Shown: one piece after another, positions 1 to 9,229 of the stretch
Layout: each line of letters begins with the position of its first letter
How positions within the stretch are numbered: the stretch's first letter is position 1
Origin: Betaproteobacteria bacterium
GTDB taxonomy: Bacteria; Pseudomonadota; Gammaproteobacteria; Burkholderiales; Rhodocyclaceae
DNA length: 64,000 bases
Direction: 5' to 3'
NCBI GenBank assembly: GCA_020621405.1
Contig: JAHRYN010000001.1
Location: 1 to 64,000, forward strand
Notes under the pieces: generated by a model
What the model saw: the letters and a program-made list of their open reading frames with translations, nothing else
Database searches by the model: none
Told to the model about the DNA's origin: nothing
Translations under genes and position numbers: made by a program

Positions 1-58
1 ATAGAGTACTTGGCTACGAACCAAGGGGTCGGGCGTTCGAATCGCTCCGGGCGCGCCA
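1..58 (+). tRNA. tRNA-Arg(ACG), 3' part
   Basis: The window opens inside a tRNA. An anticodon stem TTGG/CCAA encloses the loop CTACGAA, giving anticodon ACG (Arg, reading CGN through inosine). It is followed by a short variable region, a T-arm with TTCGAAT in the loop, and the acceptor 3' strand CGGGCGC, G and an encoded CCA. The 5' acceptor and D-arm lie before the window. Identity is read directly from the anticodon; only the 5' part is missing. Confidence 0.92.
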
Positions 59-85
59 TTCAAAGAGTTGTAGAATCAAACAGAT

Positions 86-116
86 AGGCCAATCTCCGGA
101 TTGGCCTTTTTGTTTT
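86..116 (+). terminator. Rho-independent terminator after tRNA-Arg
   Basis: A perfect 9-bp stem AGGCCAATC / GATTGGCCT with a TCCG tetraloop is followed by a T-rich tail (TTTTTGTTTT). It sits 28 nt after the tRNA CCA end and is the expected terminator of that transcript. Confidence 0.9.
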
Positions 117-147
117 GTACCTTACCGTACGCGAAATTCAATGACTG

Positions 148-188
148 ACCATGCATCCTCCTCCAGTACTGGCCGGAGGATGCATGGT
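148..188. repeat. Perfect 14-bp inverted repeat
   Basis: ACCATGCATCCTCC (148-161) is perfectly complementary to 175-188, with a 13-nt loop. It lies just downstream of the stop codon of the minus-strand gene ending at 226. There is no T-run on either strand, so it is not a canonical terminator. It may be a 3' mRNA-stabilising hairpin of that gene or a protein-binding dyad. Confidence 0.6.
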
Positions 189-225
189 GGGCGCGGTGGA
201 TCGTTTGCGCGCGCCCGACCCGGTG

Positions 226-945
226 CTAGGCATGAATCGGACTGGCGCTGCCCATGAACGTCGGCATCGCATTGCTGCCTGCGCCGCCCAAGATGGGCAT
301 CCCTGAATCCTGATTGCCGGATGTTCCTTGATGACGGTGATATCCCTGTGTCTGCGTTCGTGCCGACGTAAGGAGATCCTGTTCCAGTTTTGCCAGCAGT
401 TTCTCGGCAGAGGCGGTATCTCCAGTCTGGAGTGCTTTGCCGATACCGTTCAGGTCGTCCTGAACCGTAGATGCCGGGCTGGTCGTCGGGACGTTCGGGG
501 TGCCGTTGATGGCACTGGCCTGCACGCTCGAAATCAGCGCGTAAACGCTTTCGGCGTTCTGTCTCTCCTGTTCGTGCCGCGACTTTGCGATGGTCGCGGC
601 GTCCTGTTCCAAGGCGGACAGTGCACCTTTTGCCGAATCAAGGCTTCCAGACTTCAGCGCCTGCCCCAGTGTCGACCAGTCGGAAGTAATGCCCGAAACG
701 GCATTGCTTCCGACTGCGGTGAGACTGGCGGGGATAGAGGATGCGGGTGCACCGCCTGCTGGCGGCGCTCCGGACCGCAGCGCATCCAGTGCCGCATACG
801 CCTGCTGCGCACCGGCCATATTGCCGGACTGGATCGACTGGAAGAGCTGGTCGAAATCCTGTCGGCCCTGTTTGATGGTGTTGCGCCAATTGCCGTGTCC
901 GGCCTGATTGACGGTGCTGTCGATGTTGATTGCCGTGGTGGACAT
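226..945 (-). CDS. Hypothetical protein with three internal repeats
   Basis: A 239-aa protein that I do not recognise by family. There is no signal peptide or membrane segment. It contains three related segments of about 27 residues near positions 30-56, 89-115 and 164-190. Each has the pattern D-[FWL]-x2-[LI]-x2-[AS][LI]-x-[ST]G-x4-A-x3-[LAY]-x2-L, like a helix-turn-helix hairpin. Low-complexity Ala/Pro/Ser linkers separate them, and the C-terminus is rich in His, Gln and Gly. The start is supported by AGGAG 6 nt before the ATG. It stands alone on the minus strand, with a strong inverted repeat just after its stop. Real coding is likely; function is unknown. Confidence 0.7.
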   Translation of the reverse strand: MSTTAINIDSTVNQAGHGNWRNTIKQGRQDFDQLFQSIQSGNMAGAQQAYAALDALRSGAPPAGGAPASSIPASLTAVGSNAVSGITSDWSTLGQALKSGSLDSAKGALSALEQDAATIAKSRHEQERQNAESVYALISSVQASAINGTPNVPTTSPASTVQDDLNGIGKALQTGDTASAEKLLAKLEQDLLTSARTQTQGYHRHQGTSGNQDSGMPILGGAGSNAMPTFMGSASPIHA

Positions 946-1512
946 GGCATCTCCTGATTAAAACGTGGCGCGCATCCGGACCGGACGCGCGGTGTTGCCG
1001 GCAAGCTTTGCCGCGGTGGCGGCAGAAAACGGCGTCCCGGAGGGATTTCCCCCAGTCGGCAGCCGCAAAGCCGTCACAGCATCAGTCATGCCAGTCCGTC
1101 AGGCTGGCGCGCCGTAAGGCCCGAAGCGTCGCCTTCAGCGGTTGGTGTTTGATGCGTCCCCGGCTTCGGGTGATCGTCCATCTGCGGTCGGCCTGTGCCG
1201 GATCAGGGCTTGTGCGGGATGCTCCGGCGGCTGAACCAGGGCTCGCGACGCGGCGGATTTTGTCCGGCGTCGCTCGGGTCATTGAGCGGGATCAAACAAG
1301 CGATGGCGTTTTTGGTAAAACGTGCACCTGTCCCTCTCGATACGGTGCGACCGGTCGCGATAGCCACTTGTCCGTCGCCGGCATGTGCGGGATGGCGGCG
1401 ATCCGGGACGGATGACCGGACGGTTTCCGGTGTGGTCGAGAGGTGGTGATTTTCGTGCGGGTGCCGGCGATGTTGTCGGCGTGGCCTTATGGATCACGGG
1501 AGGAGAGCGCTC
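946..1512. other. Intergenic region upstream of the acyl-CoA synthetase operon
   Basis: This is about 570 nt between two divergent genes. Open frames here have no ribosome-binding sites and no recognisable protein. The one regulatory-looking element is an FNR-like dyad at 1282-1295, listed separately. I see no RNA gene. Confidence 0.5.
1282..1295 (+). promoter_or_regulatory. Candidate FNR/Anr-type binding site
   Basis: TTGAG-CGGG-ATCAA matches the FNR/Anr/Dnr consensus TTGAT-N4-ATCAA at 9 of 10 half-site bases. A TAAAAC hexamer lies at 1316-1321, close to where a -10 box would be if the dyad were centred at -41.5 (class II activation). The first gene downstream starts at about 1513. Binding is inferred. 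Confidence 0.45.
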
Positions 1513-3288
1513 TTGCTGAATTCATCCATCATCCGCAAGACGCCGACCGATCTGCGGGTCAGGCCCAATCTGAACGACTACGATCTGCAGCGCAGGATGT
1601 TCGGCTGGGACGAAGCCGCGCGGGCGCTCGAAGGGCTGCCTGGCGGCGGGCTGAACATTGCCTGGGAAGCTGTTGATCGACACGCGTCCGGCCCGCTGCG
1701 CGACAAGACCGCTTTCCGCTTTCTCGGCGCGGACAGCGCATCGCGGGACATCAGCTTCGCCGAACTGTCCCGTCTGACCAATCGTTTTGCCAATGTCCTG
1801 CGCAGGCTGGGTGTGCGCAAGGGGGAACGGCTGTTCCTGCTCGCCGGCCGCATGCCGGAGCTTTATGTGGCGCTGCTCGGCGGCCTGAAGAGCGGCGCGG
1901 TGGTGTCGCCGCTGTTTTCCGCCTTCGGTCCCGAACCCATCATCACCCGTGTCAATCTGGGTGGCTGCAAGGTCTTGCTGACGACGGACCTCCTTTACCG
2001 GCGCAAGGTGTCGCAATGGCGTGAGCGCATGCCGTCGCTCGAACTGGTGCTGCTGGTCGGCGAAGACGGCGGCCGGACCGACATACCCGGCACCTTCGAT
2101 CTGGCGACCCTGATGGACGAAGCCGATGACGCCTGCGACATCGAGCGGACCTCACCCGAAGACATGGCGCTGCTGCATTTCACCAGTGGCACGACGGGCA
2201 TGCCCAAGGGCGCGATCCACGTACATGCGGCGGCGGTGACGCACCATGCGACCGGGCGATACGCGCTGGATCTGCATCCGGACGATATCTACTGGTGCAC
2301 CGCCGATCCCGGCTGGGTCACCGGTACGTCGTACGGCGTCATCGCACCCTTGCTGCACGGCGTGACATCGATCATCGACCGCGAGGAATTCGACGCGGAG
2401 CGCTGGTACGGCATCCTTCAGCAGCAGGAGGTCAGCGTCTGGTACACCGCGCCGACCGCCATTCGCATGCTGATGAAAGCCGGCGACGGACTGGCCGCGA
2501 AATACCGCTTCCCGCGCCTGCGCTTCGTTGCCAGCGTGGGCGAGCCGCTCAATCCGGAGGCGGTGTGGTGGGGAAAGAAGGTGCTCGGGCTGCCGATCCA
2601 CGACAACTGGTGGCAGACGGAAACCGGCGGCATCATGATCGCGAACACGCCGGCTTTCGACATCAAGCCCGGTTCGATGGGACGTCCGCTGCCCGGGGTC
2701 GATGCCTTCATCGTCCGGCGCAACGAGGCGACCGGTGAAATCACGGTCGTGGCAGAGCCGGATGTCGAGGGAGAACTGGCGCTGCGCAGCGGCTGGCCGT
2801 CGATGTTCCGCGGCTACCTCGACAATGAGGCGCGTTACCGCAAGTGCTTTGTCGGCGACCTCTATCTCACCGGCGATCTGGTCCGGCGGGACGCAGATGG
2901 CTATTTCTGGTTCATCGGCCGTGTCGATGACATCATCAAGTCGGCCGGGCATCTGATCGGCCCGTTCGAAGTCGAAAGCGCGCTGATGGAGCATCCTGGC
3001 GTGGCCGAAGCGGGCGTCATCGGTACGCCGGACCCGGTGGTCGGCGAGAGGGTGAAGGCCTTTGTGTCGCTCCGGCAGGGATACGATGACAGCGAAGCCT
3101 TGCGTACCGAATTGCTCGCCCATGCGCGCAAGCGCCTCGGGGCGGCGGTTGCTCCGAAGGAAATCGCCTTTCTTGCCGCACTGCCGCGCACGCGCAGCGG
3201 CAAGATCATGCGCCGGCTGCTGAAGGCGCGTGAACTTGGCCTGCCCGAGGGTGATGTGAGCACGCTGGAAGGAGGAGCCAGTTCATGA
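1513..3288 (+). CDS. AMP-forming acyl-CoA (acetate-CoA) synthetase
   Basis: Adenylates a short-chain acid and transfers it to CoA. Typical ANL signatures are seen in order: the P-loop [14 protein letters not shown], the aromatic/adenine region ending in NWWQTETGG, the hinge [12 protein letters not shown] and the C-terminal catalytic lysine in [11 protein letters not shown]. The layout resembles acetate-CoA ligases of the AcsA type, about 590 aa. I prefer the TTG at 1513 because GGGAGGAG lies 7 nt before it; an in-frame ATG at 1489 has no visible Shine-Dalgarno. The stop overlaps the next start (ATGA), so it is the first gene of a five-gene operon. Substrate (acetate, propionate or other) is not determinable here. 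Confidence 0.85.
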   Translation: MLNSSIIRKTPTDLRVRPNLNDYDLQRRMFGWDEAARALEGLPGGGLNIAWEAVDRHASGPLRDKTAFRFLGADSASRDISFAELSRLTNRFANVLRRLGVRKGERLFLLAGRMPELYVALLGGLKSGAVVSPLFSAFGPEPIITRVNLGGCKVLLTTDLLYRRKVSQWRERMPSLELVLLVGEDGGRTDIPGTFDLATLMDEADDACDIERTSPEDMALLHFTSGTTGMPKGAIHVHAAAVTHHATGRYALDLHPDDIYWCTADPGWVTGTSYGVIAPLLHGVTSIIDREEFDAERWYGILQQQEVSVWYTAPTAIRMLMKAGDGLAAKYRFPRLRFVASVGEPLNPEAVWWGKKVLGLPIHDNWWQTETGGIMIANTPAFDIKPGSMGRPLPGVDAFIVRRNEATGEITVVAEPDVEGELALRSGWPSMFRGYLDNEARYRKCFVGDLYLTGDLVRRDADGYFWFIGRVDDIIKSAGHLIGPFEVESALMEHPGVAEAGVIGTPDPVVGERVKAFVSLRQGYDDSEALRTELLAHARKRLGAAVAPKEIAFLAALPRTRSGKIMRRLLKARELGLPEGDVSTLEGGASS

Positions 3289-4292
3289 TCGCGCCGCCAC
3301 CACCGTCCGGTCCGGTTCCCTACAACCGTGATTTCGCCCTGCTGCTGCTCACCGACATGCTGCGTGTCCGCCGCATGGAGGAAAAGTCCGCCGAGCTTTA
3401 CGGTGCCGGGAGGATCCGCGGTTTTCTGCATCTATATATAGGCGAGGAGGCGGTTGCCGTCGGCGCGCTGCACGCACTGCAGGCCCACGACAACCTTGTG
3501 ACGACCTATCGCGAGCACGCGCATGCGCTGGTGCGTGGCATGCCGATGAGCGCCATCATGGCCGAGATGTACGGCAGGCAGGAGGGCTGTTCGCAGGGAC
3601 GTGGCGGCTCGATGCATCTGTTCGATCGGACGACCCGGCTGTTCGGCGGCAACGCCATCGTCGGCGCAGGGCTGCCGGTGGCGGTCGGTCTGGCACTGGC
3701 GGACAAGATGCTGCGTGCATCGCGTGTGACGGCCTGCTTCTTCGGTGAGGGAGCGGTAGCCGAAGGCGCGTTTCACGAGTCGATGAACCTGGCGGCGCTG
3801 TGGCGCCTGCCCGTGCTGTTCTGCTGCGAGAACAATCGCTACGCGATGGGGACGGCGCTGGAACGTTCGGAGTCGCAGACGGATCTGTGTGCCAAGGCGA
3901 GTTCATACGGCATGCCGGTCCTCCGGGTGGACGGCATGGACGTCGTGGCAGTGCACGAAGCGACGCTGCAGGCGCAGGCCCGGGTGAGGGCGGGCGAAGG
4001 TCCTCTGTTCGTCGAGTACCAGACCTACCGCTTTCGCGCGCACTCGATGTTCGACGCTGAGCTCTACCGCAGCCGGGAAGAAGTCGAGCAGTGGAAAAAA
4101 TGCGGACCGATCCATACCTACACTGCGCGCCTGAAGCGGCAGGAACTGCTCGACGAGGAGGCGTTTCTCGCGCTCGATGCGCAGGTGGCGGCTGAAGTGG
4201 ACTCGGCCGTGGTGTTTGCCGAGGCCGGCAGCGATGAGACCTTCGAGTCGATGATGGCCGACGTCCATACGTCAGGAGGGCTGTCGCGATGA
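3285..4292 (+). CDS. 2-oxoacid dehydrogenase E1 component, alpha subunit
   Basis: A thiamine-diphosphate-dependent decarboxylase subunit of the pyruvate/acetoin/branched-chain dehydrogenase type, 335 aa. The TPP motif is clear: GEGAVAEG begins it and CENN closes it about 30 residues later. The N-terminal [15 protein letters not shown] and the segment [11 protein letters not shown] are typical of PdhA/AcoA. A short AT-rich codon run (CTA TAT ATA) at about 3432 is unlike the rest of the gene. It overlaps both neighbours by 4 nt. The substrate (pyruvate, acetoin or 2-oxoacid) is not resolved by sequence alone. Confidence 0.88.
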   Translation: MIAPPPPSGPVPYNRDFALLLLTDMLRVRRMEEKSAELYGAGRIRGFLHLYIGEEAVAVGALHALQAHDNLVTTYREHAHALVRGMPMSAIMAEMYGRQEGCSQGRGGSMHLFDRTTRLFGGNAIVGAGLPVAVGLALADKMLRASRVTACFFGEGAVAEGAFHESMNLAALWRLPVLFCCENNRYAMGTALERSESQTDLCAKASSYGMPVLRVDGMDVVAVHEATLQAQARVRAGEGPLFVEYQTYRFRAHSMFDAELYRSREEVEQWKKCGPIHTYTARLKRQELLDEEAFLALDAQVAAEVDSAVVFAEAGSDETFESMMADVHTSGGLSR

Positions 4293-5272
4293 GCCGGCGC
4301 ATCAGCTATCGGGAAGCGCTGCGCGAGGGATTGCGCGAAGCGCTGCTGAACGATCCGCGCGTGCTTCTGATGGGCGAGGATGTGGGCCGGTACGGCGGTA
4401 CCTACGCCGTATCGAAGGGGCTGCTCGACGAGTTCGGGCCGGACCGCATCCGCGATACGCCGCTGTCCGAACTGGCCTTCGTCGGCGCCGGCATCGGTGC
4501 CGCGCTCGGCGGACTGCGGCCGGTAGTCGAGGTCATGACAGTCAATTTCAGCCTGCTGGCGCTCGACCCCATCGTCAATACCGCGGCGCTCTATCACCAC
4601 ATGTCCGGCGGCCAGTTCTCGGTGCCGCTGGTGATCCGCATGGCCACCGGCGCCGGCCGACAGGTGGCGGCACAGCATTCGCACAGCTTCGAGGGCTGGT
4701 ATGCGCACATCCCCGGCATCACGATACTGGCGCCAGCAACAGTTCGCGATGCGCGCTACATGCTCGCGCCGGCGCTGAGCGATCCGGATCCGGTGCTGAT
4801 CTTCGAACACGCTGCGCTGTACAACATGGAGGCGGAACTCGGGGACGAAGAGCCGGTGGACATCCGCTCGGCCAGGCTGATGCGTGACGGCAGTGACGTC
4901 GCGCTGATCACCTATGGCGGCAGCCTGTACAAGACGCTGGCCGCGGCGGAACAGCTGGCCATGCGTGGCATCAGTGCCGCGGTGCTGGATCTGCGCGTGC
5001 TGCGTCCGCTCGACACCGGGGCGATCGTCGCGCTGACCCGCCAGTGCCGCCGCGTGGTCGTGGTCGACGAGGGCTGGCGCAGCGGAAGCCTGGCTGCGGA
5101 AGTGATGGCCCGCATCGTCGAACATGCCTTCTACGAACTTGACGCGCCGCCGGCCCGTGTGTGTTCGGAGGAAGTGCCGGTTCCCTATGCGCGTCATCTC
5201 GAAGAGGCCGTACTGCCGCAGCCCGAAAAGATCATCGCTGCGGTCGAAGCCTTGCTGGGTGTGTCGTCATGA
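4289..5272 (+). CDS. 2-oxoacid dehydrogenase E1 component, beta subunit
   Basis: Partner of the alpha subunit (327 aa), forming the alpha2-beta2 E1. It starts with the family pattern [14 protein letters not shown] and has [19 protein letters not shown], then [20 protein letters not shown]. The C-terminal transketolase domain includes RVVVVDEGW. It is coupled by 4-nt ATGA overlaps to E1 alpha and E2. Family assignment is secure, substrate is not. Confidence 0.9.
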   Translation: MSRRISYREALREGLREALLNDPRVLLMGEDVGRYGGTYAVSKGLLDEFGPDRIRDTPLSELAFVGAGIGAALGGLRPVVEVMTVNFSLLALDPIVNTAALYHHMSGGQFSVPLVIRMATGAGRQVAAQHSHSFEGWYAHIPGITILAPATVRDARYMLAPALSDPDPVLIFEHAALYNMEAELGDEEPVDIRSARLMRDGSDVALITYGGSLYKTLAAAEQLAMRGISAAVLDLRVLRPLDTGAIVALTRQCRRVVVVDEGWRSGSLAAEVMARIVEHAFYELDAPPARVCSEEVPVPYARHLEEAVLPQPEKIIAAVEALLGVSS

Positions 5273-6444
5273 TCGAATTCCGGCTGCCCTCACTCGGTGC
5301 TGACATGGACGAGGGCACGCTGCTCGAATGGAAGGTCCAGCCGGGCGACATCCTGAGCAAGGGGCAGATCGTCGCCATTGTGGATACCTCGAAGGCGGCG
5401 GTGGATATCGAATCGTGGCACGAGGGCGAGGTCGCGCGGTTGCTGGTGCAACCGGGGCAGTTGATGCCGGTGGGGACGGTCATGGCGCTGCTGCTCGAGC
5501 CCGGCGAAACCGCCGCGGATGCGGAGCGCTACCAGCCGGACGCCCGATTGCCTGCATCGGCTGACGCGGCATCGGCCGGACCGATGCAGTCCGGCCCGGT
5601 GATGGCCGAAAGGCGGGCGGTGTCGCCGGTGGCCCGGCGGCGGGCGGGGGAACTGGGCATCGATCTGCAGGGTGTGAGCGGAAGCGGCCCGAATGGCGTC
5701 GTCACGCTGCAGGACGTCGAGCGGGCGGCTGGCGCTGCGGCGCCGAAGGACCGGCCGGACGGGATGCGTCACGCGATCGCGGCGGCGATGAGCCGGTCGA
5801 AGCGGGAAATTCCCCACTATTACCTTGCCGAACCGATACCGATGGCGCGTGCGCTGGATTGGCTGGCGCAGGAAAACGCGGCGCGTCCGGTGACAGAACG
5901 CCTGCTGCCGGCGGTGCTGCTGCTGAAGGCCGTGGCGCTCGCGCTGCGGCGTTATCCGGAATTCAACGGTACATTCATCGACGGCTCGTTTCATCCGGCG
6001 TCGCGCGTCAATCCCGGGGTCGCGATCTCGCTGCGACAGGGCGGGCTGATCGCACCGGCGCTGTTCGACGCCGATCGCAGGCACCTGCCGGAGCTGATGC
6101 GCGATCTGAGTGACCTGGTCAAGCGCGTGCGAGCCGGATCGCTGCGCAGTTCGGAACTTTCGGAATCGACGATCACGGTCACCCAGCTCGGCGATCAGGG
6201 CGTTGAATCGGTATTCGGCGTCATCTATCCGCCGCAGGTCGCCCTCGTCGGATTCGGCCGCGTGACCGAGCGGCCATGGGTCGAAGGCGGGAAAATCGTG
6301 GTGCGCTCCGTGCTGACGGCCAGTCTTGCAGCCGACCACCGGGTTTCCGACGGTCATCGTGGAGGGTTGTTCCTGGCTGCGTTGCGGGATCTGATGCAGC
6401 AGCCGGAAGCTCTGGATGCGGCCCCGTCGGGAGAGACGAAATGA
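5269..6444 (+). CDS. Dihydrolipoamide acyltransferase (E2) component
   Basis: The 391-aa E2 has three parts. An N-terminal lipoyl domain (about 1-80) carries the lipoylated lysine K42 in DTSKA. A peripheral-subunit-binding domain (about 120-155) contains [16 protein letters not shown] and [14 protein letters not shown]. The C-terminal catalytic domain carries the acyltransferase signature DHRVSDG. There is a single lipoyl domain, as in acetoin or branched-chain complexes. The start is the ATG at 5269, giving an ATGA overlap with E1 beta; the frame is open further upstream but family homology begins here. No E3 gene is present in the operon, so E3 must come from elsewhere. Confidence 0.9.
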   Translation: MIEFRLPSLGADMDEGTLLEWKVQPGDILSKGQIVAIVDTSKAAVDIESWHEGEVARLLVQPGQLMPVGTVMALLLEPGETAADAERYQPDARLPASADAASAGPMQSGPVMAERRAVSPVARRRAGELGIDLQGVSGSGPNGVVTLQDVERAAGAAAPKDRPDGMRHAIAAAMSRSKREIPHYYLAEPIPMARALDWLAQENAARPVTERLLPAVLLLKAVALALRRYPEFNGTFIDGSFHPASRVNPGVAISLRQGGLIAPALFDADRRHLPELMRDLSDLVKRVRAGSLRSSELSESTITVTQLGDQGVESVFGVIYPPQVALVGFGRVTERPWVEGGKIVVRSVLTASLAADHRVSDGHRGGLFLAALRDLMQQPEALDAAPSGETK

Positions 6445-6698
6445 ATGTTCAGGACGTGAAAATCGGCATCCTGTCGGTGCTGGCCTCCGTGGCCCCCGAA
6501 CTGGAGGCGGAGCTGCTGGTTCCGGACCGTCCGCTGCGACGGCAGGTTGATCTCGATTCCATGGACTGGCTCAATTTTCTGGTCGGCCTGCACCAGACGT
6601 TCGGCGTAGACATTCCGGAGGCCGATTACGCGCGCCTGGTCACGCTTGACGATATCGAACGCTACCTCTTTGCCCGGCTTGACCGGCCGCAAAGCTAG
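6441..6698 (+). CDS. Acyl carrier protein
   Basis: An 85-aa ACP-fold protein. The phosphopantetheine attachment serine is S40 in VDLDSMDWL, and the helical pattern and acidic character fit. It overlaps the E2 stop by 4 nt, so it is translationally coupled to a 2-oxoacid dehydrogenase operon rather than to fatty-acid synthesis genes. Infer that it carries an acyl group made by the synthetase or the E1/E2 complex; this is not shown by the sequence. Confidence 0.8.
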   Translation: MNVQDVKIGILSVLASVAPELEAELLVPDRPLRRQVDLDSMDWLNFLVGLHQTFGVDIPEADYARLVTLDDIERYLFARLDRPQS

Positions 6699-7073
6699 GC
6701 GATGTGCAGGCTGATTGCGGCCGTCCGCGTCCGATCCGGGCCGGGAGCGCAAAGCGCTCGCCCGTTGACCGTGCGCAAGCGCCGGCGGCTGCCGCATCGA
6801 TAAGGTACGGAACCTTCGAGGACCGTGTGAATCCGTCGGTGCATCCGTTGTGGCACCCAGCGGCAGTCCGTAGCCGGACGCCCGGGAATGCGTTTTCCGT
6901 GAATTCTGTTTTGGGGATCCCTCTGCTACAGTCCGGCGCTCGCAGGGGGCGAGGTGCTGCCCGCTCTGGCCTCGATCGGCCACTGGCCGAAGGCCTCCGT
7001 ACAAGAATGAGAATGGTTTTTCCGCATTCATGGTCGATCGCCGTGTCTGTCTGTCCTGTCTGGAAACTGAAGA
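6699..7073. other. Intergenic region, nothing recognised
   Basis: About 375 nt between the ACP gene and the hydroxylase gene. No convincing ORF, tRNA or strong terminator was seen. A TACAGT hexamer at 6927-6932 could be a -10 box, but there is no good -35 partner. Confidence 0.4.
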
Positions 7074-8141
7074 ATGTCTGATCTGATGACCCTGTGGCTG
7101 AGCATGATCGAATGGTCGAGCAGCCATGTCGTGATTCCGGTGCTGCTGTTCCTGCATATCAACGACGCTTCGCTGAATACGAAGGAAATTGCCGAAGCCG
7201 GTCTGGTCGTGATGATCCAGGTTAGCATCATCGCATTCGTGTTCCGCCCGCTGGAAAGCATCGTTCCGGCCGAAAAGTGGAGCGACCGCAAGCTGACAGG
7301 CATCGATCGTCTCTATACGCTGCTGATGCTGTTCGGGCTGTTTCCGATATTCAGCTACGTGGTGATGTCGCCGTTCAGCCACATGTTCGGCAATCTGGAC
7401 GCCGCGCCTGGCAGCGGCGATTCGGTTTTTGATCTGCGCCACCAGATTCCTTGGCTCGACGGGCATCCGCTCGTGCTGCTAGGCCTGTACTACCTCGTCT
7501 ACGACTTCGTCTACTACTGGCTGCACCGCATCCAGCACATCGTGCCGTGGTGGTGGGCACTGCACAGCATGCACCACAGCCAGCGCCAGATGAGCTGCTG
7601 GACCAACGACCGCGGCAGCTATCTCGACGGGATGGTGCAGTCGGTGATTCTCGCGACCGTCGGCATCGTGATGGGGGTCGATCTGGCGGAATTCGCGGTG
7701 CTGACGATGTTCAGCGAGCTGATGCAGAACTTTTCCCATGCCAACGTACGCATCGGCTTCGGCCCGGTTCTGGAACGGATTTTCGTAGATCCTAAGTTCC
7801 ACCGCCTTCATCACATGAAGGTCGATGAGGAGCGTACCTGGCTGCACAACTGCAACTTCGGGCAGGTCTTCTCGATCTGGGACGTGCTGTTCGGTACTGC
7901 GCTGTATGGGGAGCCGGTGCGGCCGACCGGTGTCACCGATCCGGTCGTGGATGCCGACAATGGCCGGGGACTCATCGCCATGCAGTGGTACACGCTGAAG
8001 CGCTTCTGGGGGGCTTTCCGCCGGCCCGCAGGCTGGCGTCCGGGTGACGTCGGTTTCGGTGAGGACTATGAACCGATCCCGTCCAGTTACCGGATGGAAG
8101 GTGGTGCCGGCCACGCGGATGCTGCGCCGGTAACTCATTGA
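7074..8141 (+). CDS. Sterol desaturase / fatty acid hydroxylase family protein
   Basis: A 355-aa integral membrane di-iron oxygenase of the fatty acid hydroxylase superfamily. The histidine boxes are visible: HRIQH, HSMHH and HRLHH, plus single histidines near HANVRIGF. Hydrophobic segments lie near residues 20-60, 85-105 and 140-160. Such enzymes hydroxylate or desaturate lipids using O2; the substrate is not predictable. It has no operon partner. Confidence 0.85.
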   Translation: MSDLMTLWLSMIEWSSSHVVIPVLLFLHINDASLNTKEIAEAGLVVMIQVSIIAFVFRPLESIVPAEKWSDRKLTGIDRLYTLLMLFGLFPIFSYVVMSPFSHMFGNLDAAPGSGDSVFDLRHQIPWLDGHPLVLLGLYYLVYDFVYYWLHRIQHIVPWWWALHSMHHSQRQMSCWTNDRGSYLDGMVQSVILATVGIVMGVDLAEFAVLTMFSELMQNFSHANVRIGFGPVLERIFVDPKFHRLHHMKVDEERTWLHNCNFGQVFSIWDVLFGTALYGEPVRPTGVTDPVVDADNGRGLIAMQWYTLKRFWGAFRRPAGWRPGDVGFGEDYEPIPSSYRMEGGAGHADAAPVTH

Positions 8142-8248
8142 TCCTGCTTTGAACCTGGCGTGAGGCGAATTGTAATATTTCGCTTCTGCCGAACCCCTGC
8201 GATTGTTAATATGCCATCCGGTTTGTTTGGACGATCGGAGGGCATGCG

Positions 8249-8572
8249 ATGCAAGTCGGAGCACGGTCTGGGCGGCAGAAAAAATCACGCGAAGAAGTGT
8301 CTCCGGTGGACACGCTCAAAAGGCTTTTCGGTGTCCCCGCGCATGCGCAGTTTCTCGGGTTCGGCGTGCAGTGCGCCGGTCACGGGCAATTCCTGTCCCG
8401 TTTCGACCGGGGCAATCCCGGCGTGGAGTGTGCGTGGGCGGATTCGCCCGAGTCGGCGCTGCTGATGCGTGGCTGGCGCGAAGTGCTCGCCGTGTCGCAA
8501 TCCTGCCCCGGAACCATCGAAATCCTGCTGTTCGATGTCGGCGCTGAAATACTGGTTTTCCCCGCCCGATGA
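8249..8572 (+). CDS. Small hypothetical protein
   Basis: A 107-aa ORF without a recognised family. Support for coding: GGAGG about 7 nt before the ATG, codon use with high GC at third positions across the frame, and no overlap with another gene. It is basic at the N-terminus, with a mixed hydrophobic C-terminal half ending EILLFDVGAEILVFPAR. There is no signal peptide or membrane segment. Confidence 0.5.
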   Translation: MQVGARSGRQKKSREEVSPVDTLKRLFGVPAHAQFLGFGVQCAGHGQFLSRFDRGNPGVECAWADSPESALLMRGWREVLAVSQSCPGTIEILLFDVGAEILVFPAR

Positions 8573-8739
8573 ATCCTCGTTGATCCGCAATCAGCGAGTC
8601 GTGCGCTGGCGGACGGTCGTGCGATCGAGCACTCCCGTTCGAACGCCGATTTCGCGGAGTCGTGTGCCGGATAGCAAGCGCTTACGGTGCTGCCACCCAT
8701 TTGCAGCGCGGCGATGCAGACTTGGGTCGCCAGTCTTGC

Positions 8740-8745
8740 TACAAT
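8740..8745 (+). promoter_or_regulatory. Possible -10 box for ndk
   Basis: TACAAT lies 48 nt before the ndk start codon. No good -35 hexamer is visible at 16-18 nt upstream, so this is only a weak call. Confidence 0.25.
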
Positions 8746-8793
8746 CTTCGGTTGTCCTTACGTTTCCTCATAGCCTTCTTCCGGAGATTCAAA

Positions 8794-9219
8794 ATGGCTG
8801 CAGAACGCACTCTTTCGATCATCAAGCCCGACGCCGTTGCCAAGAACGTGATCGGCAAGATTTATCAGCGCTTCGAAGACGCAGGTCTGAAGATCGTCGC
8901 TGCGCGCATGGCCCAGCTGTCGCGTGCCGAAGCCGAAGGCTTCTACGCGGTGCACCGCGAGCGTCCGTTCTTCAAGGATCTGGTCGACTTCATGGTGTCC
9001 GGCCCGGTCATGATCCAGGTACTGGAAGGTGAAGGCGCGATCGCCAAGAACCGCGACCTGATGGGTGCGACCGACCCGAAGAAGGCTGCTCCGGGCACCA
9101 TTCGCGCCGATTTCGCCGATTCCATCGACGCCAACGCTGTGCACGGTTCCGATGCCCCGGAAACCGCCGCAGTTGAAATCGCTTACTACTTTCCCGCGCT
9201 GAACGTCTATTCGCGTTGA
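8794..9219 (+). CDS. ndk: Nucleoside diphosphate kinase
   Basis: Transfers the gamma phosphate between NTPs and NDPs. It is 141 aa, the usual length, starting [17 protein letters not shown]. The active-site histidine is in the NAVHGSD motif near the C-terminus. The start at 8794 gives the canonical N-terminus; in-frame sequence upstream has no homology. It is the first gene of the long housekeeping block and is followed 10 nt later by rlmN. Confidence 0.98.
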   Translation: MAAERTLSIIKPDAVAKNVIGKIYQRFEDAGLKIVAARMAQLSRAEAEGFYAVHRERPFFKDLVDFMVSGPVMIQVLEGEGAIAKNRDLMGATDPKKAAPGTIRADFADSIDANAVHGSDAPETAAVEIAYYFPALNVYSR

Positions 9220-9229
9220 AAGGGATCGC

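Noticed and set aside
930-1449. Several short open frames in the gap before the acyl-CoA synthetase
   Set aside because: No ribosome-binding sites, no recognisable protein pattern, and they overlap one another.
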